Shown in pieces: positions 1 to 8,238 of a stretch of 64,000 nt of DNA. The stretch covers positions 62,001 through 126,000 of the forward strand of contig NZ_CP035807.1 in NCBI RefSeq assembly GCF_008329945.1. The letters are read 5' to 3'. Under the pieces are notes generated by a model. That model did not search any database, was not told where the DNA came from, and saw only the letters and a program-made list of their open reading frames with translations. Every line of letters begins with the position of its first letter. Position 1 is the first letter of the stretch. This stretch comes from Thiospirochaeta perfilievii. GTDB taxonomy: Bacteria; Spirochaetota; Spirochaetia; DSM-2461. The translations under genes were made by a program, and so were the position numbers.

Positions 1-114
1 ATAGAATAGAGATGGGTCAGAAAACCATAGTGGAGGTTTTGAACTACTTGTATTTGTAGTTACACATGAATTTAAAATTAGTAGAATTGTTATTAACTTT
101 ATATATTTTTTCAT
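1..114 (-). CDS. Lipoprotein, N-terminal fragment, LPP20-like (cut by window edge)
   Basis: The first 38 residues of a lipoprotein run off the left edge. They begin MKKYIKLITILLIL and reach a lipobox-like NSC, so Cys17 would be lipidated after signal peptidase II cleavage. A short polar linker with PPLWFSDP follows; a Pro-x-Trp...Pro motif just after the signal is typical of LPP20-type lipoproteins. The ATG overlaps the TGA of the preceding gene (ATGA), so it is the last visible gene of the LpoB-like/COG3014-like operon. LPP20 assignment is inference from very little sequence; the coding and lipoprotein call is firmer. Confidence 0.6.
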   Translation of the reverse strand, partial: MKKYIKLITILLILNSCVTTNTSSSKPPLWFSDPSLFY

Positions 115-1478
115 CTCTTCCTCATTAATGTAGATTCAAATAGATTTAAACTACCTGTCTTGATATTTTGGTTATTAAAACTCTCTTCAAATATTTCAAT
201 AAAGTTAGAGTTATAATATACAACTGAAATGTCGTGGAAACCAGGCTCTACTAATATCTCTAACCCTCTAACCTTAGAAGGTAGGTAACGGGAGCTACGT
301 AGGTCTGAATTCTCTGTTACTTGCATAAAGATATCACCTAGTAAACCACTTAGAAGTCCAAAACCCTCACCGTAATTTTCAGTAATTGTATCCTCAGATA
401 TTTCAGATATAACTGCCTTAGAAATTGCTCTTAAAATTGTTTTCCCAACAATAACTGGTTGTTTTACTTTAAATGTCTCAATAGCAATATTATCTATATT
501 TTCAATTAGGTCTAAATACCCATAACTTATCCCATCAACAAAAACTTCTACATAGGATACTGGATCATATAAGCTTTCTAAACGGGGAAATTGTAGTTTA
601 AGGGAAAGATCACTAGTAACTCCACTATGTCTTATTGAGTGAAATCCAAGATAACTACTATTACTACCTAAACTAAGATAACCACCAGAACCATAAATAG
701 CTAGGGTATCTGCTACCTTTTCAGGAGAATAACCACTAAATGAGAGAACATTAATAATTGCCATATCACTACTCTCTGTAGGTAGAGATGGTAAATTAAA
801 GTTATATATTGACTCTTGATAGTTAAATGCCTTTATTAAATACTCTCTCTCAATTCTCGAATCATCATCTAACCCCGTTAACCTATAGGCAATGATACCA
901 AGATATCTAGCTAAAACATCGTTATGAAAATTAAAATCAGCTGTTGGTATATCAACATCTTCACTACTATTAAGCTCTTCTAAAACCCCTTTATACCTAT
1001 TTTCGAGGTTATCTAGTTTAAGGTTAACCTTTCTGACTTCTACAAGAGCAGACTCGAACTCTTTTAAGTGAAAATAGTTTAGTGCCTTGAAAATATTTAT
1101 ATATATATCTTCATAATCCTCACCAGAGTATGGTAGAGCGTTATCGTTTAAAACATTTGATAATATTCCCTTAGAAATACTTTTTGTAAATAGATCTTCA
1201 ATTGAGTTTTCAGCTAGAGTAAGGGAGTCATTACTTTTACGATACTCCCCTGCTAACCGATATAGAATACCCTCTTCAATATAGTATAAAACACGATCTT
1301 TCTCAGAATAAACTCTTTCTTTAGTCTGTAAAAACTCATCTAAAGCCTTCTGGTTTTCACCAATACTTAATTGATAATCAACTTCTCTATAATGGGTTTT
1401 GTTTGTATACAGAGAAGTACAGGATGAAAAAAGAAGTATCAAAAACCAAAACAGTAAAAGTTTGGCCTTCTTTACCAT
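111..1478 (-). CDS. COG3014-like TPR-type lipoprotein
   Basis: A 455-residue secreted lipoprotein with a signal peptide and lipobox LFSSC near residue 20. The first third is helical and TPR-like (tetratricopeptide; residues about 35-160). The C-terminal half carries the pattern I associate with COG3014: a disordered linker, then a D-R-S-x-x-Y-L-P-S motif and a 'VEPGFHDISVVYY' beta segment near residues 405-425. The ATG overlaps the end of the LpoB-like gene by 7 bases and has a GGTGGAG ribosome site, so the two are coupled. In proteobacteria I recall this family beside LpoB-like and LPP20 lipoproteins, and the same trio appears here. An envelope or peptidoglycan-associated role is inferred, and the molecular function is unknown. 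Confidence 0.7.
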   Translation of the reverse strand: MVKKAKLLLFWFLILLFSSCTSLYTNKTHYREVDYQLSIGENQKALDEFLQTKERVYSEKDRVLYYIEEGILYRLAGEYRKSNDSLTLAENSIEDLFTKSISKGILSNVLNDNALPYSGEDYEDIYINIFKALNYFHLKEFESALVEVRKVNLKLDNLENRYKGVLEELNSSEDVDIPTADFNFHNDVLARYLGIIAYRLTGLDDDSRIEREYLIKAFNYQESIYNFNLPSLPTESSDMAIINVLSFSGYSPEKVADTLAIYGSGGYLSLGSNSSYLGFHSIRHSGVTSDLSLKLQFPRLESLYDPVSYVEVFVDGISYGYLDLIENIDNIAIETFKVKQPVIVGKTILRAISKAVISEISEDTITENYGEGFGLLSGLLGDIFMQVTENSDLRSSRYLPSKVRGLEILVEPGFHDISVVYYNSNFIEIFEESFNNQNIKTGSLNLFESTLMRKR

Positions 1479-2068
1479 TTAACTCCACCTAACTGAATAA
1501 CTTTTTTATGTTTTTTTGAACCTATCCAAAGTTTAGTATTAGTCTCTAAATCAATTAATTCTAAATCGACCTGATAATATACAACTCTTGTTTTATCTAC
1601 TTGATCTGTTATTGTAACTAAGTTGCCTATTAACATAATATCAGCCCCTGTCTCTTGGGCTAATCTTTTAGTAGACTCAAGGGATGAGTTTGATTGCTGG
1701 TCTTCTTTCTCATTTCGAATCTCTTCCCTTTCGTAACTTGAAGCAACTAGAGTAAATTTTCCACTATTAACAAGTTCTCTTTCGATATCTTTTACAAAAG
1801 ATGTAATATTTATATGTTCAGAACTTCTATTTCGAATTGTTCCTACTATAAGAACAGGGGTTTTACCATACCTATCAACTAAATTTGATGTTATTGGTCT
1901 GTTAAGTAAGTCATTAATCATAGATTCAGATATTAATCTTGAATCTGTATCATTCCATCTACCACTTAAATCAGTATCAATATCTGAATCGATTCTTGTA
2001 ACTCTATTTGTTGTTTGGCAACCTAGTAGTAGAAATATAGAAAATAATAAGGTTATAATTTTGTTCAT
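1472..2068 (-). CDS. LpoB-like lipoprotein (penicillin-binding protein activator family)
   Basis: A 198-residue lipoprotein with signal peptide MNKIITLLFSIFLLLGC and Cys17 as the lipidation site. The mature part has the features of the LpoB/COG3417 fold: a 'PVLIVGTIRNRSSEHINITSF' strand region (about residues 70-90), 'LVNSGKFTLVAS' (about 97-108), an ETGAD...IGNL segment, and a closing 'YQVDLELIDLETNTKLW' strand pair. In enterobacteria LpoB reaches through the peptidoglycan to stimulate PBP1b; whether this homologue does so is not shown. It has a GGAG ribosome site and is the first gene of the operon with the COG3014-like and LPP20-like lipoproteins. Family assignment is good, exact function inferred. 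Confidence 0.75.
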   Translation of the reverse strand: MNKIITLLFSIFLLLGCQTTNRVTRIDSDIDTDLSGRWNDTDSRLISESMINDLLNRPITSNLVDRYGKTPVLIVGTIRNRSSEHINITSFVKDIERELVNSGKFTLVASSYEREEIRNEKEDQQSNSSLESTKRLAQETGADIMLIGNLVTITDQVDKTRVVYYQVDLELIDLETNTKLWIGSKKHKKVIQLGGVKW

Positions 2069-2139
2069 TTATAGTAACTCCTAAAAATATATTATCTTAT
2101 ATTTAAAACAATTTCTATTAGAAAAAGTGTTACTAAAAT

Positions 2140-2436
2140 TTAAAAATAACTCTCTGATTTGCTACCTCTTACCCAAATAACAATAAATAATAGGGATAAA
2201 AGAATACCAGGGATTGTAAATATTATGTTTTTTACTAATAAAGAGTTATGGGTTATTAAATTTAAAGGGAAAAACATTGCTAAGGTACCACCTAGAAAAG
2301 TTCCAAATGATGATATGATAAAAATAAGAATTAAGTTTATCTTTCTTGCACTCTTGTTTGTTATATATATTATAGCTGTAATTGATACAGCTACAATAAA
2401 ATTGATTAATAAAATTTGTAAGGATAGCAATTCCAC
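2140..2436 (-). CDS. Small three-helix membrane protein
   Basis: A roughly 98-residue hydrophobic protein with about three membrane helices and a glycine-rich turn, SSFGTFLGG, between the second and third. This faintly recalls the GlsB/YeaQ/YmgE (transglycosylase-associated) family, but I would not assign it. I chose the GTG at 2436 because GGAG lies 8 bases before it. An in-frame ATG at 2472 inside the upstream lipoprotein gene would add 12 polar residues and lacks a ribosome site. It follows the lipoprotein gene closely and is probably co-transcribed with it. Confidence 0.5.
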   Translation of the reverse strand: MELLSLQILLINFIVAVSITAIIYITNKSARKINLILIFIISSFGTFLGGTLAMFFPLNLITHNSLLVKNIIFTIPGILLSLLFIVIWVRGSKSESYF

Positions 2437-2452
2437 CTGTGGGTCTCCATTA

Positions 2453-3070
2453 TTAGTTAGTTTGAATTTCAAAAGTATTTATATATTTTGGTAAACTCTC
2501 TATAGATTGTATTGTTCCATTACTAAAACTCTTTCCTATATTTATTACACAAAACTCTATAAAAACAGTTGATAAAGAATCATCTTCAAACTCATCTAAG
2601 TATTTACTACCATTATCATCGTCATAATTACCTATAAAATGAGGATAATCTTTATCGTTAAATCTTAACTTGTAAATAATACCATCACTTTTACTAATAC
2701 ACAACAAATTTTCATCACTGCTAAAAAGTATATCAAAGGTACCTTCAAGACCTAAATCTAACTCAGTACTATTAACTAAATCATTCAAATTATGAATAGT
2801 TGTTTCAATAAAACCAAGACTTTCAACATAGGCTTCAGAGTTACTAGATACATCGGATATTGTTAAATCTGTAAATTTACTACTACTACTATCTTTATTC
2901 TTTAAATAATATCTTGAGTACAAAATAAAGCTTGAAGTATCAGGCCAACTATCTAAATCAATTCTGAAGGTACTACCACTAATAATAGCACCTCCAAGAT
3001 AACTGTATGTAGGAATACCACAACTTGTAATGAAAATAAAAATGATAATAAAAAAAGTTTTTTTTATCAT
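2453..3070 (-). CDS. Lipoprotein of unknown function
   Basis: A 205-residue protein with a short signal peptide ending in the lipobox FITSC (Cys17). The mature part is acidic and rich in Ser and Asp, with alternating hydrophobic patches suggesting a beta-rich fold; no known domain is recognised. It starts two bases after the stop of the membrane-anchored TPR gene, so it is probably translated from the same message. Nothing else in the sequence points to a role. Confidence 0.6.
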   Translation of the reverse strand: MIKKTFFIIIFIFITSCGIPTYSYLGGAIISGSTFRIDLDSWPDTSSFILYSRYYLKNKDSSSSKFTDLTISDVSSNSEAYVESLGFIETTIHNLNDLVNSTELDLGLEGTFDILFSSDENLLCISKSDGIIYKLRFNDKDYPHFIGNYDDDNGSKYLDEFEDDSLSTVFIEFCVINIGKSFSNGTIQSIESLPKYINTFEIQTN

Positions 3071-3072
3071 CC

Positions 3073-3744
3073 CTATTTAATTGTTAACAACCTTGTTTTA
3101 GCTAGATTAGAAAGATTGTAACTCTGGTACTCAGCTACTAAAAGTTCATAGTTCTCAATTGCTTTAGTTAGGTCTCCCTTAGATTCAAAAAGTCTACCTA
3201 GATTAAAAATAGCCTCTGGAACATCTGGAGAAAGGTCAGCACTCTCTAAATCATTACTCTTGTATGTCTTAACTAAGTTTGTAAGAACTTCAATAGCTTG
3301 ATCAACATTTCCTAACTCTTCATTACACATAGCAGCATTAAACATATATACAGATGCGGCCATATCCTTTGGGAAGTTAACGTATGCTTTAGTATAATAC
3401 TCTAAGGCTTTCTCAAAATTCTTTTCATCAAAGAAATATGATGCTAATCTAGAATAAGCTATTACTTCCGCCTTTGTACCTTTATACTCTTCTATAAGCT
3501 TATTACCATAGGATACAAAAGCTTCTTTATCTCCATTGCTATTTAAAACTTCATCGTACATATTGTCTAACTCAGTTGTTGAATTAATCATCTCATTTAT
3601 TTTATTTTGTGAAACTGTTGAGTAAACTCCAAATGCTATAATTAATACTACAGCTACAGATAAGACAGTTAATAAAATCTTTTTATTATTAGACAAGAAG
3701 TCTGATATTATCTGGTTACTATTTTTTTTTGTTGTTTCTTTCAT
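3073..3744 (-). CDS. Membrane-anchored TPR (tetratricopeptide) protein, YfgM-like layout
   Basis: A 223-residue protein with a short basic cytoplasmic tail, one membrane helix at about residues 23-43 and an outward-facing TPR domain. Repeats can be seen at 'AEVIAYSRLASYFFDEKNF', 'KALEYYTKAYVNFPKDM', 'NAAMCNEELGNVDQAIEVL' and 'AIFNLGRLFESKGDLTKAI'. This is the layout of YfgM-type ancillary proteins, which act beside the translocon or in envelope assembly; here the role is only inferred. It sits directly downstream of the sigma-54 activator gene and upstream of a lipoprotein gene, all on the same strand. Confidence 0.75.
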   Translation of the reverse strand: MKETTKKNSNQIISDFLSNNKKILLTVLSVAVVLIIAFGVYSTVSQNKINEMINSTTELDNMYDEVLNSNGDKEAFVSYGNKLIEEYKGTKAEVIAYSRLASYFFDEKNFEKALEYYTKAYVNFPKDMAASVYMFNAAMCNEELGNVDQAIEVLTNLVKTYKSNDLESADLSPDVPEAIFNLGRLFESKGDLTKAIENYELLVAEYQSYNLSNLAKTRLLTIK

Positions 3745-3759
3745 AAAGTAAAAATCCTC

Positions 3760-4674
3760 TCATTCGTTATATAATTCTTTTATTAGTCTTGAAAGATAAG
3801 TTCTTTGTATGCCTAATATTTTTGAACTCTTAGTTATATTCCAAAAGTTACTATCAAGTACTTCTTTTATGTACTCTTTTTTAAAGTTCTTAATAGCTTC
3901 TTTTAAAGTATTCTTGGATATATTAACGTTATTATCCGAAGAAAGCAATAAATATTCTGAAGTAATTTCTTTCTTATCTGTTAGGGTAATTGCCCTCTCA
4001 ATGCAATTTTTAAGTTCCCTTATATTACCAGGCCAATTATAGGCTAATAACTTAGATAAACTCTCTCTACTTAGAGTTCTATTTTTTCCATTTACACAAA
4101 ACTCATTTAATAAATCATGAGCTATTTCTGGTAGAAACTCTTTTCTTTCCCTTAAAGGAGGAATGTCTAGGGAGAGTACATTAAGTCTGTAAAACAGATC
4201 TTTCCGAAGAAGACCACCATCTAATAGTTCATTGACATCTCTATTGGTAACTCCAATTATTCTACAATTAACTTTAACAGTTCTATTACTACCTAGTGGT
4301 GTAATTACACCCCTTTCTATAGCAGATAGAAGTTTTCCCTGTATATGTAGGGGAATCTCTCCTATCTCATCTAATATCAAAGTAGTATTACTAGCTAAGT
4401 CGAACTTACCCTTATAATCTTCCTCTGAATCAGTAAATGCTCCCTTTATTGAACCAAAGAGTTCTTTTTCTAGAAGATCCTCAGGGAATGCTCCTATATT
4501 TATTGTTACAGGAGGATTGTCTCTACCCTTAGATAATATATGTATAAAATTTGCAACAACTTCTTTACCAACGCCAGTCTCTCCAGTAATTAAGAGGTTT
4601 GCACTAGATCTAGCTATATTTTCTAGCTGTTCACATAAACATTCAGGTAAGTAAAGTTTACAACTCTCATCCAT
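3760..4674 (-). CDS. Sigma-54-dependent activator without receiver domain (AAA+ plus Fis HTH)
   Basis: A 304-residue bacterial enhancer-binding protein. It has almost nothing before the AAA+ domain: Walker A GETGVGKE at residues 30-37, Walker B TLILDEIGEI near 98-107, and the arginine-finger region FYRLNVLSLDIPPLRERKE near 165-185. A Fis-type helix-turn-helix is at about 262-300 ('ITKSSKILGIQRTYLSRLIK'). The sigma-54 contact loop reads GAFTDS instead of GAFTGA. There is no receiver, GAF or PAS domain, so activity must be set by another protein or by expression. It lies just after the cmk-rpsA terminator and before the TPR membrane protein, a possible partner. Family is certain; target genes are unknown. 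Confidence 0.9.
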   Translation of the reverse strand: MDESCKLYLPECLCEQLENIARSSANLLITGETGVGKEVVANFIHILSKGRDNPPVTINIGAFPEDLLEKELFGSIKGAFTDSEEDYKGKFDLASNTTLILDEIGEIPLHIQGKLLSAIERGVITPLGSNRTVKVNCRIIGVTNRDVNELLDGGLLRKDLFYRLNVLSLDIPPLRERKEFLPEIAHDLLNEFCVNGKNRTLSRESLSKLLAYNWPGNIRELKNCIERAITLTDKKEITSEYLLLSSDNNVNISKNTLKEAIKNFKKEYIKEVLDSNFWNITKSSKILGIQRTYLSRLIKELYNE

Positions 4675-4690
4675 GGGTAATTAAAATCCT

Positions 4691-4722
4691 CAAAAAAAAA
4701 AGAGAGACAAAGTCTCTCTTTT
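4691..4722 (-). terminator. Rho-independent terminator of the scpA-cmk/rpsA operon
   Basis: On the minus strand an AGAGAGAC stem pairs with GTCTCTCT across a three-base loop (paired bases 4701-4708 with 4712-4719, plus A-T pairs outside). A run of about ten T follows, 20-50 bases after the cmk/rpsA stop codon. Confidence 0.85.
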
Positions 4723-4738
4723 AAAAGCTTTAAAATGG

Positions 4739-7078
4739 TTATTTTAATAAGTCACCTAAAGTATATGTACCATCATCCTGTGTTTCACCATCAAGATATT
4801 TAGAAATTTCTTTTCTCTCTTCATGCATTGTAACTTCTCTTACAGATAAAGATACTTTCTGTTTAAAGATGTTTACATCTGTTACAGCAGCTTTTAGTTT
4901 ATCACCTTTATTAACAGCTTCTAAAGCGTCTTCATAACTAACTTCTTTTGATGTAGCAAGGTTAGATTTATGAATTAATCCTTCAATATTATTTCCTAAT
5001 GAAACAAACACACCAAACTCAGCTTTATTAGTTACTTCACCTTCAATTATTGAACCTATTGGGTGATTATTTGCAAAATCTTCCCATGGGTTATTGTGTA
5101 GTTGCTTAACACCAAGTCTAATTCTTCTAGAATCAGCATCAATACCAACAATACAACACTCCATTTTTTCCCCAACAGTAAATACTGCAGAAGGTTTAGG
5201 TGTTTTGTTATCCCAAGTTAAATCCTCAACATGTAAGAATCCATCAATACCCTCTTCAACTTCAAGGAAAGCTCCAGCATTTGTAACTTTTTTAACTTCA
5301 AGTTCATGCTTCTCTCCACAAGGATATCTATCAATAATATCATCCCAAGGATTAGGTAAAACATGTTTAACACCTAAGGATATTCGACCCTCTTCAACAT
5401 CAAAGTCAAGAATCATAGCATCAACAGGATCACCAATAGAGAATAACTCTTTAGGATGTTTAACTCTCTTAACCCATGATAATTCAGAGATATGAGCTAA
5501 ACCTTCAACACCTGGAACTATTTCAATGAAAGCACCAAAGTCTGTAAGTTTTGTAACTTTACCACTAATAACATCACCAGGATGGAACTTATCTTGAAAA
5601 GTAACCCAAGGATCTTCAGTAAAGTGTTTTAAAGATAGATTTATTCTTTTTTCAGCTTCATCTAATCTAATAATTTTTAGTTCAACTTCATCATTTTTCT
5701 TAACAAAATCTTTTGGTCTAGAAACATGTCCCCAACTCATATCATTGATATGTAGAAGACCATCAAAACCACCAAGGTCAATAAATGCTCCAAAGGAAGT
5801 AAAACTTTTTACTTTACCTTTAACAATATCTCCCTCTTTTTTAGTTTCAAAAAACTCTTTTCTATTAGCTTCCATTCTCTCTTCTAAAAGTTTTCTTCTA
5901 GAAACAACAACATTAGCTTTCTTTTCACCATATAATTTCTCTAAAGAGAAATCTGATTCAATACCGATATATTTTTCTGGCTTATCTACTTTTACTATAT
6001 CTGCTTTAGATATTGGCATAAAAGCAATAACATCACCACCTAAATCAACCTCAAATCCACCTTTAATAGATTTAACAATCGTACCCTTAACAGGAGTGCC
6101 ATCATTGAATGCATTTTTAAGTTCCTTCCAAACGACTTTTAAATCCGCTTTTTTCTTAGAAACTACAAGTTCGCCATGTCGTCCTTCTTTCTTTACAATA
6201 ACAACTGATACAATATCACCTAATTCAGGTGTTTTACCCGCAAACTCATTTAATGGTATTCTTCCTTCGGATTTATACCCTACATCAATAAAAACGTGAT
6301 CTGAATCTATGTGTATTACTTGTCCATCGACAAGTTGTCCCTCTTCCATAGTATCTAGGGCTTTAAGGTACTCCTCTTGTAGATTTGTTTGATCCGCTTT
6401 AGCATCCATTTCTGTCATAACCTGTTCTATTCTCCCGGTTCCAATTAATTCATTTATCTTAGTAAATACTTTCGCACAAACTCCACCTATCGTCAAGTAT
6501 GTTGTGTCAATATATTCTGCAGAGTTTGAAATTTTTAAACTTCCAACACCTTTATTCCTATCAATTTCATCTCTTTCTAAAATTGACTGGGTTATTTCTT
6601 CCAGACTTAAGTCGCTTAAACCTTGATCAAATCTACGTTTAGCTCTTACTTTAGCATCTGCATCAAAATAAAATTTTGCTTCTGCATCTGGGAAAACAAC
6701 TGTTGTTATATCTCTACCCTCAATAACTAGGTCAAGGGTATCTCCAATTTTCCTGATCATGTTATTAACAATATTCCTAATCTCAACAATTGAAGATATC
6801 TTCCCTACTAACTTATCAACATCTGAACTGTGTAATTCATCATCAATATTTACATTATTTACGAAAAAATTTTCATTTTTTATTTCTACTTTTAAACTCT
6901 TAGCAAGAGCTATTATTTTTACATCATCATCAGGATCAATACTCTCTTCAATAACCTTAAATGTTATTGCTCTATAAAAATTCCCACTATTAAGATGAAA
7001 ATAGTTGAGTTCTTTTGCTATCATCTCAGCTATTGAACTCTTCCCAACTCCTGCTGGTCCATCTATTGCAACTACCAC
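4739..7078 (-). CDS. cmk-rpsA: Cytidylate kinase fused to 30S ribosomal protein S1
   Basis: A 779-residue bifunctional protein. Residues 1 to about 215 are cytidylate kinase, phosphorylating CMP/dCMP with ATP: P-loop GPAGVGKSS near residues 7-15, EGRDITTVVFPDA near 120-132 and the RAKRR lid segment. Six S1 RNA-binding domains follow at about 247-312, 328-402, 416-486, 501-573, 588-659 and 675-748, the full set for a ribosomal S1. The reading frame is continuous through the junction. The start is GTG at 7078, overlapping the rluB stop (TAGTG). Met221, just before the S1 part, has GGGAG 13 bases upstream and could give free S1. I recall the same fusion in Treponema pallidum. A strong terminator follows. 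Confidence 0.95.
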   Translation of the reverse strand: MVVAIDGPAGVGKSSIAEMIAKELNYFHLNSGNFYRAITFKVIEESIDPDDDVKIIALAKSLKVEIKNENFFVNNVNIDDELHSSDVDKLVGKISSIVEIRNIVNNMIRKIGDTLDLVIEGRDITTVVFPDAEAKFYFDADAKVRAKRRFDQGLSDLSLEEITQSILERDEIDRNKGVGSLKISNSAEYIDTTYLTIGGVCAKVFTKINELIGTGRIEQVMTEMDAKADQTNLQEEYLKALDTMEEGQLVDGQVIHIDSDHVFIDVGYKSEGRIPLNEFAGKTPELGDIVSVVIVKKEGRHGELVVSKKKADLKVVWKELKNAFNDGTPVKGTIVKSIKGGFEVDLGGDVIAFMPISKADIVKVDKPEKYIGIESDFSLEKLYGEKKANVVVSRRKLLEERMEANRKEFFETKKEGDIVKGKVKSFTSFGAFIDLGGFDGLLHINDMSWGHVSRPKDFVKKNDEVELKIIRLDEAEKRINLSLKHFTEDPWVTFQDKFHPGDVISGKVTKLTDFGAFIEIVPGVEGLAHISELSWVKRVKHPKELFSIGDPVDAMILDFDVEEGRISLGVKHVLPNPWDDIIDRYPCGEKHELEVKKVTNAGAFLEVEEGIDGFLHVEDLTWDNKTPKPSAVFTVGEKMECCIVGIDADSRRIRLGVKQLHNNPWEDFANNHPIGSIIEGEVTNKAEFGVFVSLGNNIEGLIHKSNLATSKEVSYEDALEAVNKGDKLKAAVTDVNIFKQKVSLSVREVTMHEERKEISKYLDGETQDDGTYTLGDLLK

Positions 7079-8238
7079 TACCTTCTATCCTTCTTTTTAA
7101 AATCTTTTTTACCAGAGATATCCCTTGAGGAACTATTCTTAAAAGTTTTTCCATCCCTAGGCTTTTTTGTATAGGGATTTTTAGAGTCTTCTCTTCTATT
7201 TAAACCTCTACTATCTGAAGTTCTTTTTTGATAAGGTTTTTTAGAATTTTCATCTTTATTAAAACTTCTACTATCCGATGACCTCTTTTGATAAGGTTTT
7301 TTAGAATTTTCATCTTTTCTATAATCCCTAGAGTCAGCCCTATCAAGACTTCTCTTACCTGATGATTTTTTTGGAGCTCTCTTTTTTGGTGCTCTTTTTA
7401 CTATAATCTCTTCTTTTACACCGTTTTCAATATCTTTTTTATCCTGAATGGATTTTAGTTGCTTTTCAACAGTTTTAACATGACTAATGCTTTTCTTTTT
7501 TAAAGGTGTATTAGACTCACCCTTCTCATCAGCGTCTTTTATTAGACTTTTAACTTCTCTTTCTGTTAATTTTCTAAAATGCCCAGAGTGTATACCTTTA
7601 AGCTCAACACTACCAATTCTAATCCTGTGAACTTTTTTAACAGATACATTTCTTGATAAAAAGACTTTACGCAGTTCCCTGTTTTTACCCTCTTCTAAAA
7701 TAATATGAACACAACGAGTACCTTTAAACTCATAATCCTTCATTTTAAATCTTTCACCTAGAACATAGATACCCTTTTTAAACTCTTCCATAAGTTCCAT
7801 TGGTATCTCATCTTTTGTTGTAACTACATACTCTTTCTCGATATGGGTAGAGGGATGGGTCATTTTCTTTGAAAAATCCCCATCATTGGTAAAAAATATT
7901 AGACCTGAAGTTAGGTAATCCAATCGTCCAACATAGAATAATCTATGTTTTATAACAGGTGTTAATAGGTCTATTGCAAGAGGTCTATCGTCCGGATCTG
8001 TAGTTGAACATAAAAACTTACTAGGTTTATGTAGGGCTATATAGATCTTCTCTTTTGCAAGTCCAATCTTTCTGCCATCGTACATAACAACATCACCCTC
8101 TTCTACTTTTGAACCAGGTGTTATGATAACTTTTCCATTAACAGATACTCTCCCTTGGGAAATGATCTCTTCGCATTTTCTTCTTGATGCTATCCCGCAC
8201 TTGGCTAGATAGACTTGTAATCTTAATTGATCAGGCAT
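7078..8238 (-). CDS. rluB: RluB/RsuA-family pseudouridine synthase with basic repeat tail
   Basis: A 386-residue RNA pseudouridine synthase. An S4 RNA-binding domain occupies residues 1-60 (LRLQVYLAKCGIASRRKCEE). The RsuA/RluB catalytic domain follows to about 235, with the active-site motif GRLDYLTSGLIFFTNDGD (catalytic Asp in GRLD) and the ELRKVF/VHRIRIG signature. The last 150 residues are a Lys/Arg/Ser-rich disordered tail containing 20-residue repeats; such tails usually add non-specific RNA affinity. Placement between scpB and cmk matches the usual scpA-scpB-rluB order and favours RluB (23S rRNA) over RsuA. The ATG overlaps the scpB stop by 8 bases. Confidence 0.9.
   Translation of the reverse strand: MPDQLRLQVYLAKCGIASRRKCEEIISQGRVSVNGKVIITPGSKVEEGDVVMYDGRKIGLAKEKIYIALHKPSKFLCSTTDPDDRPLAIDLLTPVIKHRLFYVGRLDYLTSGLIFFTNDGDFSKKMTHPSTHIEKEYVVTTKDEIPMELMEEFKKGIYVLGERFKMKDYEFKGTRCVHIILEEGKNRELRKVFLSRNVSVKKVHRIRIGSVELKGIHSGHFRKLTEREVKSLIKDADEKGESNTPLKKKSISHVKTVEKQLKSIQDKKDIENGVKEEIIVKRAPKKRAPKKSSGKRSLDRADSRDYRKDENSKKPYQKRSSDSRSFNKDENSKKPYQKRTSDSRGLNRREDSKNPYTKKPRDGKTFKNSSSRDISGKKDFKKKDRR
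7201..7320 (-). repeat. Two tandem 60-base units encoding a 20-residue basic repeat
   Basis: Bases 7201-7260 and 7261-7320 align with no gap, 51 of 60 identical by my count. In frame they encode DENSKKPYQKRSSDSRSFNK followed by DENSKKPYQKRTSDSRGLNR; a third, diverged unit (REDSKNPYTKK...) follows toward the C terminus. The frame-preserving period fits expansion of a disordered RNA-binding tail. Confidence 0.85.

Noticed and set aside
2159-2494. Plus-strand open frame of 111 residues opposite the small membrane protein
   Set aside because: It is the mirror of hydrophobic codons in the minus-strand gene, has no ribosome site, and lies against the direction of the surrounding operon.
5745-6299. 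Plus-strand open frame of 184 residues inside cmk-rpsA
   Set aside because: It is antisense to the S1 domains and Ser/Pro-rich, as expected from reading the reverse complement of Lys/Glu-rich coding sequence. Similar antisense frames inside carB (59568-60014), fusA2-like and dinG were rejected for the same reason.
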